A model generated the notes under the pieces. That model did no database searches and was not told where the DNA came from. It saw only the letters and a list, made by a program, of their open reading frames with translations. A stretch of 64,000 nt of DNA. Origin: JAKOUY01 sp037045185. Lineage in GTDB: Bacteria > Actinomycetota > Acidimicrobiia > Acidimicrobiales > Ilumatobacteraceae. Position 1 is the first letter of the stretch. The number at the start of each line of letters is the position of its first letter. The DNA lies in assembly GCA_037045185.1 (NCBI GenBank), contig JBAOHQ010000004.1:496001-560000 (forward strand), given 5' to 3'. The translations under genes were made by a program, and so were the position numbers. Below, in pieces: positions 1 through 11,963 of the stretch.

Positions 1-18
1 AATCTGATCGCAACATAC

Positions 19-124
19 ACGGACGTGATTCCTCCCCCCGGAAGCCCACGTCCGTCACGATCTGAGGTGCCACCTGGGAAGCCGGCCCGTCCGCCCGCTA
101 CCGACTTCCTGGGTGGCACCTCAG
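19..124. repeat. two imperfect palindromes downstream of recR
   Basis: The gene-free stretch before recR's stop holds two inverted repeats. The first has 9-bp perfect arms, ACGGACGTG at 19-27 and its complement at 47-55. The second has 20-bp arms at 62-81 and 105-124 (left arm begins CTGAGGTGCCACC) with two adjacent mismatches. Both would fold as hairpins past the 3' end of leftward recR. Neither is followed by a T-tract, so a classical intrinsic terminator is not supported. They resemble the other 40-60 bp palindromes in this window. Confidence 0.6.
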
Positions 125-156
125 CTTGTTTTCCCGTGATTGCACGCAACGGTGAC

Positions 157-774
157 CTACACGGGGTCGGCGGAGATCTCCCGGCGGCCCTCCAGGGCCC
201 GCCCCAGCGTCAACTCGTCGGCGTACTCGAGGTCCCCGCCCACCGGCAGACCGCTGGCGATCCGGGTCACCTTGACCCCGAACGGTCGTAACATTCGCGC
301 AATGTAGAGGGCGGTCACCTCGCCCTCGGTGTTCGGGTTGGTGCACAGGATCACCTCGGTGATCCCCTCCGGATCGAGCCGGGCGAACAGCTCCTTCATC
401 TTCAGATGCTCGGGCCCGATGCCGTCCAGCGGGCTCATCGCTCCGAGCAGCACGTGGTACCGGCCACGGAACTCACCGGTGCGCTCGAGGGCGACGATGT
501 CGCGCGACTCCTCCACCACGCACAGCACGGTGGGGTCACGCCGGTCGTCGAGGCAGATCGGGCAGAACTCACCGTCGGCCACGTTCCAGCAGCGCTGGCA
601 GAACCGCACCCGGGCCTTGGCGTCGTTGATCGCACCGGACAGGCGATGCACGTCGTCGGCTGGGATCTTCAGCAGATGGAAGGCGATGCGCTGGGCGGAC
701 TTCGGGCCGATCCCCGGCAGCCGGCCGAGCTCGTCGATCAGCGCCTGGACCGGCTGGGTGTAGACGGATGCCAT
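157..774 (-). CDS. recR: recombination mediator protein RecR
   Basis: RecR acts with RecF and RecO to load RecA at single-stranded gaps. The 205-residue protein is full length for the family. It has an N-terminal helix-hairpin-helix region (LGRLPGIGPKSAQRIAFHLL, about residues 16-35). A four-cysteine zinc motif follows (C59, C62, C71, C74), then a Toprim domain beginning at VLCVVEESRD and a C-terminal GLPVGGDLEYADELTLGRAL segment. The start lies 3 nt after the dnaX stop, so the two are almost certainly co-transcribed. The ybaB/ebfC gene usually found between dnaX and recR is absent. Confidence 0.97.
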   Translation of the reverse strand: MASVYTQPVQALIDELGRLPGIGPKSAQRIAFHLLKIPADDVHRLSGAINDAKARVRFCQRCWNVADGEFCPICLDDRRDPTVLCVVEESRDIVALERTGEFRGRYHVLLGAMSPLDGIGPEHLKMKELFARLDPEGITEVILCTNPNTEGEVTALYIARMLRPFGVKVTRIASGLPVGGDLEYADELTLGRALEGRREISADPV

Positions 775-777
775 GGA

Positions 778-2572
<1,795 letters not shown>

Positions 2573-2639
2573 CGTGGTCGATGCTAACCGTGGGCTGTCG
2601 CGCTGAGGGCGGGTCGTCTCGCTAGCGTGGAGTCGGTTT

Positions 2640-4501
2640 ATGTTCATCGCACCGCAACATCAACATCGCGCCTGGTCGCGAGCATTGATTCGCGTCTTCC
2701 TCGTGGCCATCGGGTTGCTCGTGGTGGCCGGGCCCCGGCTGGCCGCCGCCGAGAACTCGCTGGAGAGTTCCACCCCGCCGGAGGGGGCCACCCTGCCCGA
2801 GTCCCCGGTGACGTTCCAGCTCATCTTCCGCGACCAACTCGGTGTGGCCAATACCGCCAAGCTGGCCTGCGACGGCGCCAACATCCCGGTGAGCGCACCA
2901 CAGGTTGGCGAGGACCTGCGCTCGATCAGCTTCCAGATCAGCACGACGTTGGCGCCGGGCAGTTCGTGCTCGCTGGCCTACCGGGTCAGCAACCAGGACG
3001 GCACGCTCGGCCTCGACAGCACCCTGAGCTTCAAGATCGCCGGAGCGGTGACGACCACGACGACCACCACGGTCCCGGGCGCCGTCACCACCGGCACCGC
3101 TGCCCCGGCGGCGACGGCAGGCGCCACGAGCGGATCGCCCAGCGGTGGGCTGAACGGGCTGCTGGCACTGTCCCGGCTGGTGGCCAACATCGGCCTCGCC
3201 GCCCTGTTCGGCGCCCTGGTGCTGATCGTGATGGTGTGGCCAGAGGGTGTCGACTACGTCCTGACGGTGCGGTACCTGCGGGCCGTCGCCGCCGTCGGCC
3301 TGGTCGGGTCGTTCCTGACGATGGTGATCCTGGCCGGGCGAGCCGACGGGGGCGGGCTGACCGACGGCCTGTCGCCGGGCGCTTGGTTCGGGCTCACCGA
3401 CGTCACCGGTGGGACCGCGGCGCTGCTGCGCTTCTTCCTGGCCGTCGGCTGCCTGTGGGTCGTCGCCCGCCCGGATCGGATCAACGACCCCAGCCAGCAG
3501 ACGCCGTCCCTGGCCGTCCCCGGCCTTGCCGTGCTGACCCTGGCGTTCACCCGCGGCACCGACCCCGGCCTGATCGGGGTGCTGGCCGGGATGGTGCACG
3601 TGCTGGCCATGTCGCTGTGGTTCGGTGGGTTGATGCTGCTCGCCAGGGTGGTGCTCTCCGGTCCCGGCGAGGAGGACCTCGTCCACGCCGTGCGCGGCTT
3701 CAAGCGCATCTCGCCCATCGTCCTGGTGCTCACCGTGGTGTCCGGGCTGGCCATGGCGTACCAGCTCGACTCCGGTGACCTGATCGGCTCCGGCCACGGC
3801 AAGGTCGTGATCCTCAAGGTCTTGGCCGTGGGCGGGATGATCTTCGTCGGCCTGGCGGCTCGCGAGTTCATCAAGACCCGGCTCTCGCGCTGTCGACGCG
3901 ATGACCACCGCGCTGGCCGCCCGGTTGCAGCGGGCCATCTCGATGGAGGCCCTGGCCGGGGTGTCGGTGCTGGCGCTCACCGCCTGGCTCACCAGCATGG
4001 CCCCACCCGGCCTGGTCAAGACCGCAGCCGCCAAGGCCGAGGCCCTCGGCCCCATCCACCGCCTGACCAACGACCAAGCAAGAGGTTGCTGCGTCGGTCC
4101 GGCTCACCGAGGCGGTGGGACCCAATGCGGTGTTGATCGACATCGACAAGCCGGCCAGCGGCCTGGTGGACGTGGTGCTGAAGTTCACGCCACCGCCCGG
4201 CTCGAACGGCAATGCCGTGCAGTTGCGCGTCCCGCTGCGCGGCGCCGGGCAGGCCCTGCTGCCGAAGTCGGCGAACATGCCGCTCAATGTGCCCGGCGTG
4301 TGGACCGTCATCCTGACGATCAACAACAAGCTGATCGACTCCACCAACGTCAACATCCAAGCCAGCTCCGACATCGGCACCGACCCCGGGATCGACACCG
4401 AGAGCACCGACGTCACCGAGGGCACCGACGTGGTGACCGAGGACGCCACCCTGCCCACCGACACCAGCGGTGACACGCTCCCGCCCGAGACCGGCTCCTG
4501 A
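2640..4501 (+). CDS. CopC-CopD-YtkA multidomain copper-handling membrane protein (two frame breaks)
   Basis: Domains in order: a signal peptide ending near AAAENS, a CopC-like beta domain (about residues 38-135), a Thr-rich linker, a CopD multi-helix membrane domain (SRLVANIGLAALFGALVLIV onward), and a YtkA/FixH-like exported domain (VGPNAVLIDIDKPASG to NVNIQASSD) with an acidic tail. Such fusions are known in actinobacteria and are linked to copper uptake or resistance. Frame changes near 3888 and 4075 interrupt it, but conserved domains continue across both. The mature N-terminus is AENSLESSTPPEG, lacking the first-position copper-binding His usual in CopC, so metal binding by that domain is doubtful. 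It is divergent from dnaX. Confidence 0.82.
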
Positions 4502-4529
4502 CACCACTGGATTGCTGACCGGCCGTTCG

Positions 4530-5421
4530 CTACGGCGCCACCCGCACGAAGCTGGCGTGGCGCACCAGGCCGTCGTTGGTGAACTCGGCGATCTCGGCCT
4601 CGATCTCCATCGCCGGTGTCACCCAGGTGGCCGAGCGGGCCACCGCGGCCGGCGGTGGCGGATCGAAGGGGCAGGCCGCGCTGCGCAGGCCGCGCAGGCG
4701 CCGAGCCAGCGCGTCGAGCATCCGCTGATCGAAACCGGTGCCGACACCGCCGGCGAACCGCAGCCGGTCGCCCTCGCGAGTGCCCACCAGCAGTGACCCG
4801 AACGTGGCCGCCCGCGCACCGGTCCCGGTGGTGAACCCGCCCACCACCATGCGGACCGGGCGGCGGACCTTGACCTTGCGCCACGACGGCGATCGCTTGC
4901 CGACGGCGTAGGTGGCGCCCAGCCGCTTGGCCATCACCCCCTCCAACCCCTGGGCGGCGACGACGTCGAGCAGGGCCCCGCCGTCGCCCACCTGGTAGGC
5001 CGGCACCAGCCAGTTGGGCCCGGGCTCCACCAGCGCGTCCAGCAGGGCCCGGCGCTGCTCGTAGGGCAGGCCGACGGTGTCGGCGCCGTCGATGGCCAGC
5101 ACGTCGAAGGCGTAGAACGCCGCCTCGGTGCTGTGCCGCTGGAGGAGGCTCGAAGCGTGGCTTGCCATCGGCGTCGAGCACCACGAGCTCACCGTCGAGG
5201 ATCGCCTGGCGGGCGTTGACCGCGCCGGCCAACGCGGCCAGCTCCGGGTAGGTGGCCGAGACGTCCAGGCCGCTGCTGCTCTGGACGCGCACCTGGCCCT
5301 CGGCCACGTGGCACAGGGTGCGGAAGCCGTCCCACTTGATCTCGAAGGCCCAGCGGTCGTCGTCGTGCGGGAGCGCGCCGATGGCCGCCTTCATCGGGGC
5401 GACAGGGAACGTCAGGGCCAC
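4530..5421 (-). CDS. ATP-dependent DNA ligase, LigC/LigD-type catalytic domain (frame break)
   Basis: It seals nicks through a lysyl-AMP intermediate. Motif I EIKWDGFR contains the adenylated Lys. EGVMAK (motif IV) and WRKVK (motif V) follow, then an OB-fold C-terminus ending FTNDGLVRHASFVRVAP. A GTG at 5421 (VALTFPVAPMKAAIGAL) is the preferred start. The first third and the remainder lie in different frames, meeting near 5150. At about 297 aa it is the length of a stand-alone LigC-type or LigD ligase domain. No Ku or LigD polymerase/nuclease domain is adjacent, so a role in end joining is only a possibility. Confidence 0.88.
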
Positions 5422-5465
5422 GTCGTCAACGGTACGGGATGACCGGGGCGTCGTAGGCTGCGGCG

Positions 5466-8400
5466 GTGCACGACGATCGGGCCCTGCAGGAGACACGGTT
5501 CCAGCGGATCCTGTGGGAGCGGGTGCTCCCGTCGATGTACCGGCGCCTCGAACCGCTGACGGTGGAGGCCTGGGAGGCGCCGGGCGAACCGGTCCGCTTC
5601 GCCGAAGCCCGCGCCGCCGCCTACCAACCGTTCGAGGTGGGCAGCCCGTGGGGTGAGCCGTGGGGCACCACCTGGTTCCGGGTCACCGGCGAGGTACCAC
5701 CAGGGTGGGGTGAACTGGGCGACCGCTACGCCGTGGAAGCGGTGATCGACCTCGGGTTCCACCAGGACGCCGCCGGGTTCCAGGCCGAGGCGCTGGCGTG
5801 GACCGCGGACGGGACGCCGCTGCAGGGCATCCACCCGCGCCGCCACGCCGTGCCGGTCGGCGCCAGTGGTCCGGTCACCCTGTACCTCGAAGCCGCGTCG
5901 AACCCGGCGTTCCCCGACTTCACCCGCTCGGTCATGGGCGATCGGGCGACGTGGCCGCGGCGGCCGATCTACCGCCTCCGCCAGGCCGCGCTGGGCCTGC
6001 GTGACCGCGAGGTCTACCACCTGCTGCTCGACCTGGAGGTGCTGATCGGCACGATGCTGGAGCTGCCCACCAACGAGCAGCGCCGCCGCCGCCTGCTGCG
6101 CACGCTGACCGACGCCTTCGACGTGCTGGACCCGGCCGACGTCCACGGCACCGCCGTGGCCACCAGGCGGGTCCTGGCTCCGGCGCTGGCGGTCCCGGCG
6201 AAGGGAAGCAGCCACCGGATCATCGCCGTCGGCCACGCCCACATCGACACCGCCTGGCTGTGGCCGCTGCGCGAGACCGAGCGCAAGTGCGCCAGGACCT
6301 TCGCCTCGGCCGTGCGCCTGCTGGACGACGACCCCGACTACCGCTTCGTGTGCTCGCAGGCCGTGCAGTACCGCTGGATCGAGGATCATGCACCCCACCA
6401 TCTTCGACGGCATCCGCCGCCACGTGGCCGAGGGGCGATGGGAGGTGGTGGGCGGGATGTGGGTCGAGCCGGACATGAACCTGACCAGCGGCGAGTCCAT
6501 CGTCCGCCAGCTGGTCCACGGGCAGCGCTACTTCGAGTCACGCTTCGCCAGGCGCTGTGACGAGATCTGGATCCCGGACGTGTTCGGCTACCCGGCCTCG
6601 CTGCCGCAGATCTTCCGCGCCGCCGGGTGTGATCGGTTCGTCACCCAGAAGCTGAGCTGGAACCAGCAGAACAAGTTCCCGCACAGCACGTTCCTGTGGC
6701 GCGGCCTCGACGGCTCGACCGTGCTGACCCACTTCCCGCCCGTCGACGCCTACAACGCCCACGTCGTCCCGCAGGAGATCGCCCACGCCGAGCACAACTT
6801 CGCCGACCACGCCTGGAGCGACTGGTCGCTGGTGCCCTTCGGCCATGGCAACGGTGGCGGCGGGCCGACGCGCGAGATGGTGGAGCGCTGCCGGCGGATG
6901 GCCGACCTCGACGGGATGGCCCGCGTCGAGATCGGCGCCGTCGACGGGTTGTTCGAGCACATCGAGGCCGAGATCGCCGCCGGCGCGCCGATCCCGGTGT
7001 GGGACGGCGAGCTGTACTTCGAGCTGCACCGCGGCACCCTCACCACCCAGGCGCGCACCAAGGTGGCCAACCGCCAGTGCGAGCAGCTGTTCCGCGAGGT
7101 GGAGCTGTGGCTCGCCGCGTCGGGGCGTAGCGCCCAGTTCACCGCCGAGCTCGACGAGCTGTGGAAGACCGTGCTGACCAACCAGTTCCACGACATCCTC
7201 CCGGGGAGCTCGATTACCTGGGTCCACCAGGACGCCGAGGCCCAGCTCGGCGGCGTCGCCGGGCGCCTGGAGGAGATCCTCGCCGAGGTGCTGGGCGGCC
7301 TCGCCCCACCGGCCGGTGTGGCCAACGCGGCGACGCGTGACCGCCGTGAGGTGGTGGTGACCGACCGCCGGCCGCCGGCGGGCGAGGGTCCGGTGCAGCC
7401 CCTGGCCGGTGGCGGCGTCGCCGTCGTGGTCGGCGCCCCCGGCAGCGCGGTGGCCGAAGCCCGGGCCGAGCCGATCGGCGACCGGGTGGTCACGACCGAG
7501 CGTTCGATGGCCAACGCTCACGTGGCCGTCAGCTGGGATCTGCGCGGCGAGATCACCTCGATCATCGACCTCGACCGGGGCAGGGAGTTGATCCCCGCCG
7601 GTCAGCGGATGAGCATCCTGCTCGCCGGTGACTACCCGGCGCGCTACGACGCCTGGGACGTCGACGCCTGGACCCGCTTCGGCGGGCGCGCCGTCGACGA
7701 CATCGGCTCGGTCGAGCTGGTCGACCGCGGGCCGCTGCTGGCCAGCGTGCGCACGGTACGCGCCGTGGGGCGCAACGGATCGTCGCTGACCCAGACCGTC
7801 ACGCTGCGAGCCGGGTCGGCCCGCCTGGACATCGACCTCGACATCGACTGGCGGGAGGACGAGTCACTGCTGAGCTGGCACCTGCCCGTCGACCTGCACG
7901 TCCGTGAAGCGGCGTGCGACATCCAGTTCGGGCACGTGATGCGCCCCACGCACACCAGCACCTCGTGGGACGCGGCCAAGTTCGAGGTCTGCGCCCAGCG
8001 CTACGTCGACCTGGCCGAGCCCGGCGGCGGCGTCGCCGTGCTCAACACCGGCCGCTACGGCCACAGCGTGCAACTCGGCGGGATCACGGTGTCGTTGCTG
8101 CGGGCCCCGAAGTACCCGGACCCGTCCGCCGACCACGGGCGCCACCACGTCCGGCTGGCGGTGCTGCCCCATGGGCCGGGGCTGCACGAGGTGCTGGCCG
8201 AGGCCGAGGCGCTGAACCTCCCGTTGCGGTTGGTCGAGGGAACGGCCACCCAACCGCTGGCCGGGCCGGTGGTGACGGTTGATCACCCGGGCGTGCAGCT
8301 CGAGCGCGGTGAAGGCCGCCGACGACGGTTCGGCCGACCTGATCGTGCGTTGCTACGAGGCGTGCGGAACGCGCTCACCGGTCACGCTGAGCCTGCGCTC

Positions 8401-8536
8401 ACCCATCGGCGCGGCGACGCGCTGCGACCTGATGGAGGAACCGCTCGCCGGCGGGGGCATCGAGGTGGGCGACGGTGTCGTGGCGCTGACCCTGACGCCG
8501 TTCGAACTGGTCACGCTGCGACTCACGCCGCGCTGA
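5466..8536 (+). CDS. GH38 alpha-mannosidase (two frame breaks)
   Basis: A glycoside hydrolase of family 38, about 1,020 aa, which removes alpha-linked mannose. The N-terminal domain leads into the catalytic signature VGHAHIDTAWLWPLRET, holding the zinc ligands His and Asp. Next come GGMWVEPDMNLTSGES, IWIPDVFGYPASLPQI (nucleophile Asp in the DVFGY region), and the all-beta C-terminal domains. The frame changes near 6387, inside the catalytic domain, and near 8315, just before the tail ending LTPFELVTLRLTPR. The reading is otherwise continuous, so an intact gene with sequence indels is likely. Start is GTG at 5466, 45 nt from the divergent ligase start. Confidence 0.9.
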
Positions 8537-8545
8537 TCCGCGACG

Positions 8546-9739
8546 ATGGCAGCCATGGATCCACGTGATGTCATCGAACCTGGTTGGGAACCCATTGCCG
8601 AGTTGCTGCGGGCCAGCATCGATCGTGGAGACGACGTCGGCGCGTCCGTGGCCGTGTTCCACCGCGGTCGCCCGGTGGTGGACATCGCCGCCGGACGCTT
8701 CGCCCGTGACGACGACCGGCCCTACGACCACGACACGCTGCAACTGGTGTTCAGCACCACCAAGGGCATCACGGCCATCGCCGTGGCGATGTGCGTCCAG
8801 CGCGGCCTGCTCGACTATCACGCCCCGGTGAGCCGGTACTGGCCGGAGTTCGCCGCCGAGGGCAAGGACGCAGCCACCGTTGCCCAACTGCTCAGCCACC
8901 AGTGCGGGCTGATCACGGTCGACGGGATCACCCTCGAGGAGACCCTGCAGTGGGAGACCGTCACGTCCCGCCTCGCCGCCACCGCGCCGGACTGGCCCAT
9001 CGGCAGCGGTCACGGGTACCACGCCCTCAGCTACGGCTGGCTGGCCGGTGAGCTGGTCCGTCGTGTCGACGGGCGCTCCCTGGGCACGTTCGTGCAGGAG
9101 GAGATCTCCCAACCGCTCGGCGTGGACCTGTGGATCGGCCTGCCCGAGGACCTGGAGCCACGCGTCTCGCCCCTGATCGGCGGGTCCTTCGGCGGCGGCG
9201 ACGGCGGCGACGGCGGCGTCGACCCGGCGACGCGGGCGATGCTCGAGGCGTTCCTGGGGCCAGGAACGCGGGCCGGGCGAGCGCTGACCATGAGCGGGGC
9301 CTACCACGGTGACGGGCTGTTCAACCGCCGCGAGGTGCATGCCGCGGAGATCCCCGCGGCGAACTGCATCACCAACGCCTCGGCGCTGGCCACCGTCTAC
9401 GCCGCCACCCTCGGCGAGGTCAACGGCGTGCGCCTGCTCGGCGAGGCCACCAGGGACGCCGCCGTGGCACGCCAGACGCCACCGAAGGAGGCCGACTTGT
9501 GCCTGGTCATGCCCACGGCGTTCTCGATGGGCTTCATGGTCTACGACATCACCAGCCCGTACGCCGGCCCGGGCAGCTACGGCCATCCGGGCGCCGGCGG
9601 CTCCGTGGCCTTCGCCCAGCCGGCCCGCCAGCTGGCGATGGCCTACGCGATGAACCGCATGGCGCCGAATCTGATGACCGACCGGCGCACCCAGAACCTG
9701 ATCGACGCCGCGGCGAGCATCGCCGACGCCCAGGCGTAG
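8546..9739 (+). CDS. class C beta-lactamase-like serine hydrolase (EstB/penicillin-binding family)
   Basis: 397 aa. It carries the SxxK motif STTK, with S70 as nucleophile and K73 as general base, in VFSTTKGITAIAVAMCV. The second-motif region GYHALSYGWLAGELVRRVDGR is typical of EstB-like esterases rather than true lactamases. The C-terminal GHPGAGGSVAFAQP matches the third box (HxG type) of this family. There is no signal peptide, so it is probably a cytoplasmic esterase; the substrate is unknown. It follows the mannosidase by 9 nt and is likely co-transcribed with it. An alternative ATG lies three codons in (MDPRDV). Confidence 0.9.
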   Translation: MAAMDPRDVIEPGWEPIAELLRASIDRGDDVGASVAVFHRGRPVVDIAAGRFARDDDRPYDHDTLQLVFSTTKGITAIAVAMCVQRGLLDYHAPVSRYWPEFAAEGKDAATVAQLLSHQCGLITVDGITLEETLQWETVTSRLAATAPDWPIGSGHGYHALSYGWLAGELVRRVDGRSLGTFVQEEISQPLGVDLWIGLPEDLEPRVSPLIGGSFGGGDGGDGGVDPATRAMLEAFLGPGTRAGRALTMSGAYHGDGLFNRREVHAAEIPAANCITNASALATVYAATLGEVNGVRLLGEATRDAAVARQTPPKEADLCLVMPTAFSMGFMVYDITSPYAGPGSYGHPGAGGSVAFAQPARQLAMAYAMNRMAPNLMTDRRTQNLIDAAASIADAQA

Positions 9740-9744
9740 CGCCG

Positions 9745-10968
9745 CTACGGCGCGGCGGGCGCCAGGTGGCGGATGGCCAGGCCGGCGTACATCGCCATCC
9801 CGTCCACCATCGCCTGCTCGTCGAAGACCACCCGGTTGCTGTGGTTGGGGGCAGCGGTGAGCGGGTTGCGTCCGGCTGGCGTGGCCCCGAGGAAGCACAT
9901 CGCCCCCGGGAGGCGCTCCAGCACGTAGCTGAAGTCCTCGGCACCCATGATCGGGTTCGGCATGGTGACGGTGTGCTCGGCCCCCAGCAGCTCGCGGCTG
10001 ACGCCGAGGGCGAAGTCGGCGCCGGACTCGGCGTTGACGGTCACCGGATAGCCGTCGGTGAAGAGCGCCTCGACGGATGCGTCGTGAGCCGCGGCGATGC
10101 CCTCGGCCACCCGGCGGATGGCGTCGTGGACGGTTGCCCGCGTGGTCTGGCTGACCGCCCGGATCGTGGCCTCGATGGTGGCCGTCTCCGGGATGACGTT
10201 GTTGGTGGTGCCGGCAGCGATGCGCCCGACGGTGACCACGGCCGGCTCGAACACGCTGATGCGCCGGGTGATCATGGTCTGCAGCGCCAGGACGATCTCG
10301 CAGGCGATGGGGATCGGGTCGAGCGCCTGGTGCGGGGCGCTGGCGTGGCCGCCGCGCCCGGTGACCACGATGGTCACGGTGTCGGCCGACGCCATCAGCG
10401 GGCCGCGCCGGGTGGCGATGGTGCCGGTGGGCAGCATGGTGGTGATGTGCAGGGCGTAGGCCGCGGTGATCGGGGACTCGCTCCCGTCGGCGCGCCGGCC
10501 GAGCTCCAGCAGCCCCTCGCTCAACATCAGATCGGCCCCGCCGTAGCCCTCCTCGCCGGGCTGGAACATGAACAGCACCCGACCGGGGAGGTCCTCCCGG
10601 CGGGCAGACAGCAGCCGGGCGGCGCCCACCAGCATGGCCGTATGGGTGTCATGACCGCAGGCGTGCATCGCCCCGTCGACGCGCGAGCTGAACGCTTCGC
10701 CGGTGTCCTCCGGCATCGGCAGGGCGTCCATGTCGCCACGCAGCAGCACCGTGGGACCGGGTTTGCCGCCGTCGAGGACCGCGGCGAGACCACTGGTGGT
10801 CTGGTGCTGGGTGATCTGCACGGGCAGGCCGTCGAGGGCCCCGAGCACCTGCTCCTTGGTGACCGGTAGGTCGTTGCCGATCTCCGGCCAGCGGTGCACG
10901 GTGCGCCGAAGCTCAACCGTGTCGGAGAGCAGGTCTCTGGCCTCGTCACGCAAGGTGTCCACGTTCAT
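9745..10968 (-). CDS. M20D family amidohydrolase (N-acyl amino acid/hippurate hydrolase type)
   Basis: 407 aa zinc-dependent peptidase of family M20 subfamily D. Visible motifs are LRGDMDALP and MHACGHDTHTAMLVGAARLL (metal ligands and catalytic Asp region), and FMFQPGEEGYGGA with the catalytic Glu pair. A lid domain (LMASADTVTIVVTGRGGHAS) follows, then the conserved tail GAEDFSYVLERLPGAMCFLG. Members release amino acids from N-acyl or N-benzoyl conjugates or auxin conjugates; the substrate cannot be told from sequence. It converges with the serine hydrolase, leaving 5 nt between stops. Confidence 0.94.
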   Translation of the reverse strand: MNVDTLRDEARDLLSDTVELRRTVHRWPEIGNDLPVTKEQVLGALDGLPVQITQHQTTSGLAAVLDGGKPGPTVLLRGDMDALPMPEDTGEAFSSRVDGAMHACGHDTHTAMLVGAARLLSARREDLPGRVLFMFQPGEEGYGGADLMLSEGLLELGRRADGSESPITAAYALHITTMLPTGTIATRRGPLMASADTVTIVVTGRGGHASAPHQALDPIPIACEIVLALQTMITRRISVFEPAVVTVGRIAAGTTNNVIPETATIEATIRAVSQTTRATVHDAIRRVAEGIAAAHDASVEALFTDGYPVTVNAESGADFALGVSRELLGAEHTVTMPNPIMGAEDFSYVLERLPGAMCFLGATPAGRNPLTAAPNHSNRVVFDEQAMVDGMAMYAGLAIRHLAPAAP

Positions 10969-11060
10969 GACCGAATGGTAGATGCCGATTCCGCAGACTC
11001 GTCACCCACTGAATGCGTGACCAACGCGGGTGACCGCGCACCACGCATCAAGGAGACCAC

Positions 11061-11336
11061 ATGTCCATGTACGGAGCGAACCCGGAACAGCTGGCAGCAC
11101 TCGGCCGGTCGATGAAGCAGCAGCACGGGGTGATCGACGGGGTGATGAGCGCCGTCCTCGGCGCGCTGGGTGGGACCACCTGGGTGGGCCCGGCCCGTGA
11201 TCAGTTCCAGCAGCAGTGGGACACCTCGTTCCGCCCGGTGCTCACCAAGCTGCAGGCCGCCTTCGACGCCGCCGGCGCCGACTGCATCCTGCGCAGCACC
11301 GAACTGACCCGGGTGATGGGGGCCACGATGCGCTGA
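11061..11336 (+). CDS. WXG100-like small protein
   Basis: 91 aa, helical, with a central TTWVGPARDQFQQQW, a W-x-G turn flanked by predicted helices as in ESAT-6/CFP-10 (WXG100) proteins. The start is supported by AAGGAG 8 nt upstream of ATG. No ESX secretion ATPase, EccC or partner gene lies nearby, so this is an orphan. It could be a secreted dimer or an unrelated small helical protein with the same turn. It is divergent from the amidohydrolase across a 92-bp spacer. Confidence 0.75.
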   Translation: MSMYGANPEQLAALGRSMKQQHGVIDGVMSAVLGALGGTTWVGPARDQFQQQWDTSFRPVLTKLQAAFDAAGADCILRSTELTRVMGATMR

Positions 11337-11361
11337 TCCCGGCCACGGCTACCATGCCGTC

Positions 11362-11601
11362 ATGGTGCTGCTGGAGTTCACCATCGAACCGTTCGTCGAC
11401 GGGGCCCCTGGCCGTCACGTCACCGCGGCGGTCGAGGCCGCCGAGGCACTCGGTGCATCGATCGAGTTCGGACCGTTCGGCTCGGCCTGCGAGGTGCCCG
11501 CCGACCGGGCAGCGGCCGTCACGGCGGCAGTGGTGGCCGCCGCCCTGGCCAACGGCGCCACCCACGTCAGCCTGCACGCCGCCCAGGTCGTCACGTCGTG
11601 A
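11362..11601 (+). CDS. YkoF/MTH1187-like thiamine-binding domain protein
   Basis: A 79-aa single-domain protein. The sequence MVLLEFTIEPFVDGAPGRHV, then LGASIEFGPFGSACEVPADR and a helix ending NGATHVSLHA, fits the small ferredoxin-like DUF77/thiamine-binding fold. Proteins of this fold bind thiamine-like ligands or act as small partners of transport and salvage systems; which applies here is unknown. The stop overlaps the next gene's GTG start by 4 nt, indicating translational coupling. Confidence 0.7.
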   Translation: MVLLEFTIEPFVDGAPGRHVTAAVEAAEALGASIEFGPFGSACEVPADRAAAVTAAVVAAALANGATHVSLHAAQVVTS

Positions 11602-11963
11602 ACAAGCTGCCGCGGCACCCGCTGGTGCTGGCCGTCAAGCCGGTGATCGAGGCCCTCGGGGCCACCCTGGTGGCCGCCGACGAGCGCGAGCCCGGGGACT
11701 TGCCGCTGCGCTGGGACGGCCAGACCATCGCCGCCGTGCGGATGGCCCCGCTGCACGGCGCCCTCGACCGCTTGATCGAACAGGTCGAGCGGGAGCTCGG
11801 CGGGCCGCTGCCCACCCTCAGCCGGGAGCACAAGCAGCAGGCCATCCGCCTGCTGGACGAGCGTGGCGCGTTCACTCTGCGCCGCGCCGTCGAGGACGTG
11901 GCCGACGCGATGGGCGTCAGCCGGATCACGGTCTACAACTACCTCAACGCCCTGCACCGGTGA
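11598..11963 (+). CDS. helix-turn-helix domain protein
   Basis: 121 aa. The C-terminal part AVEDVADAMGVSRITVYNYLNALHR is a clear helix-turn-helix, probably DNA-binding. The N-terminal part (VIEALGATLVAADEREPGDL) is an alpha/beta segment I do not recognise. In several actinobacteria a protein of this shape sits beside the small thiamine-binding-like protein. Here both overlap by GTGA, and the HAD gene downstream also overlaps by GTGA, so the three are a tight operon. It may regulate that operon. Confidence 0.75.
   Translation: MNKLPRHPLVLAVKPVIEALGATLVAADEREPGDLPLRWDGQTIAAVRMAPLHGALDRLIEQVERELGGPLPTLSREHKQQAIRLLDERGAFTLRRAVEDVADAMGVSRITVYNYLNALHR

Noticed and set aside
2622..4070. Long leftward ORF of 482 codons over the copper protein
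   Set aside because: It is His/Gln/Gly-rich low-complexity shadow sequence opposite a gene with clear domains and codon bias.
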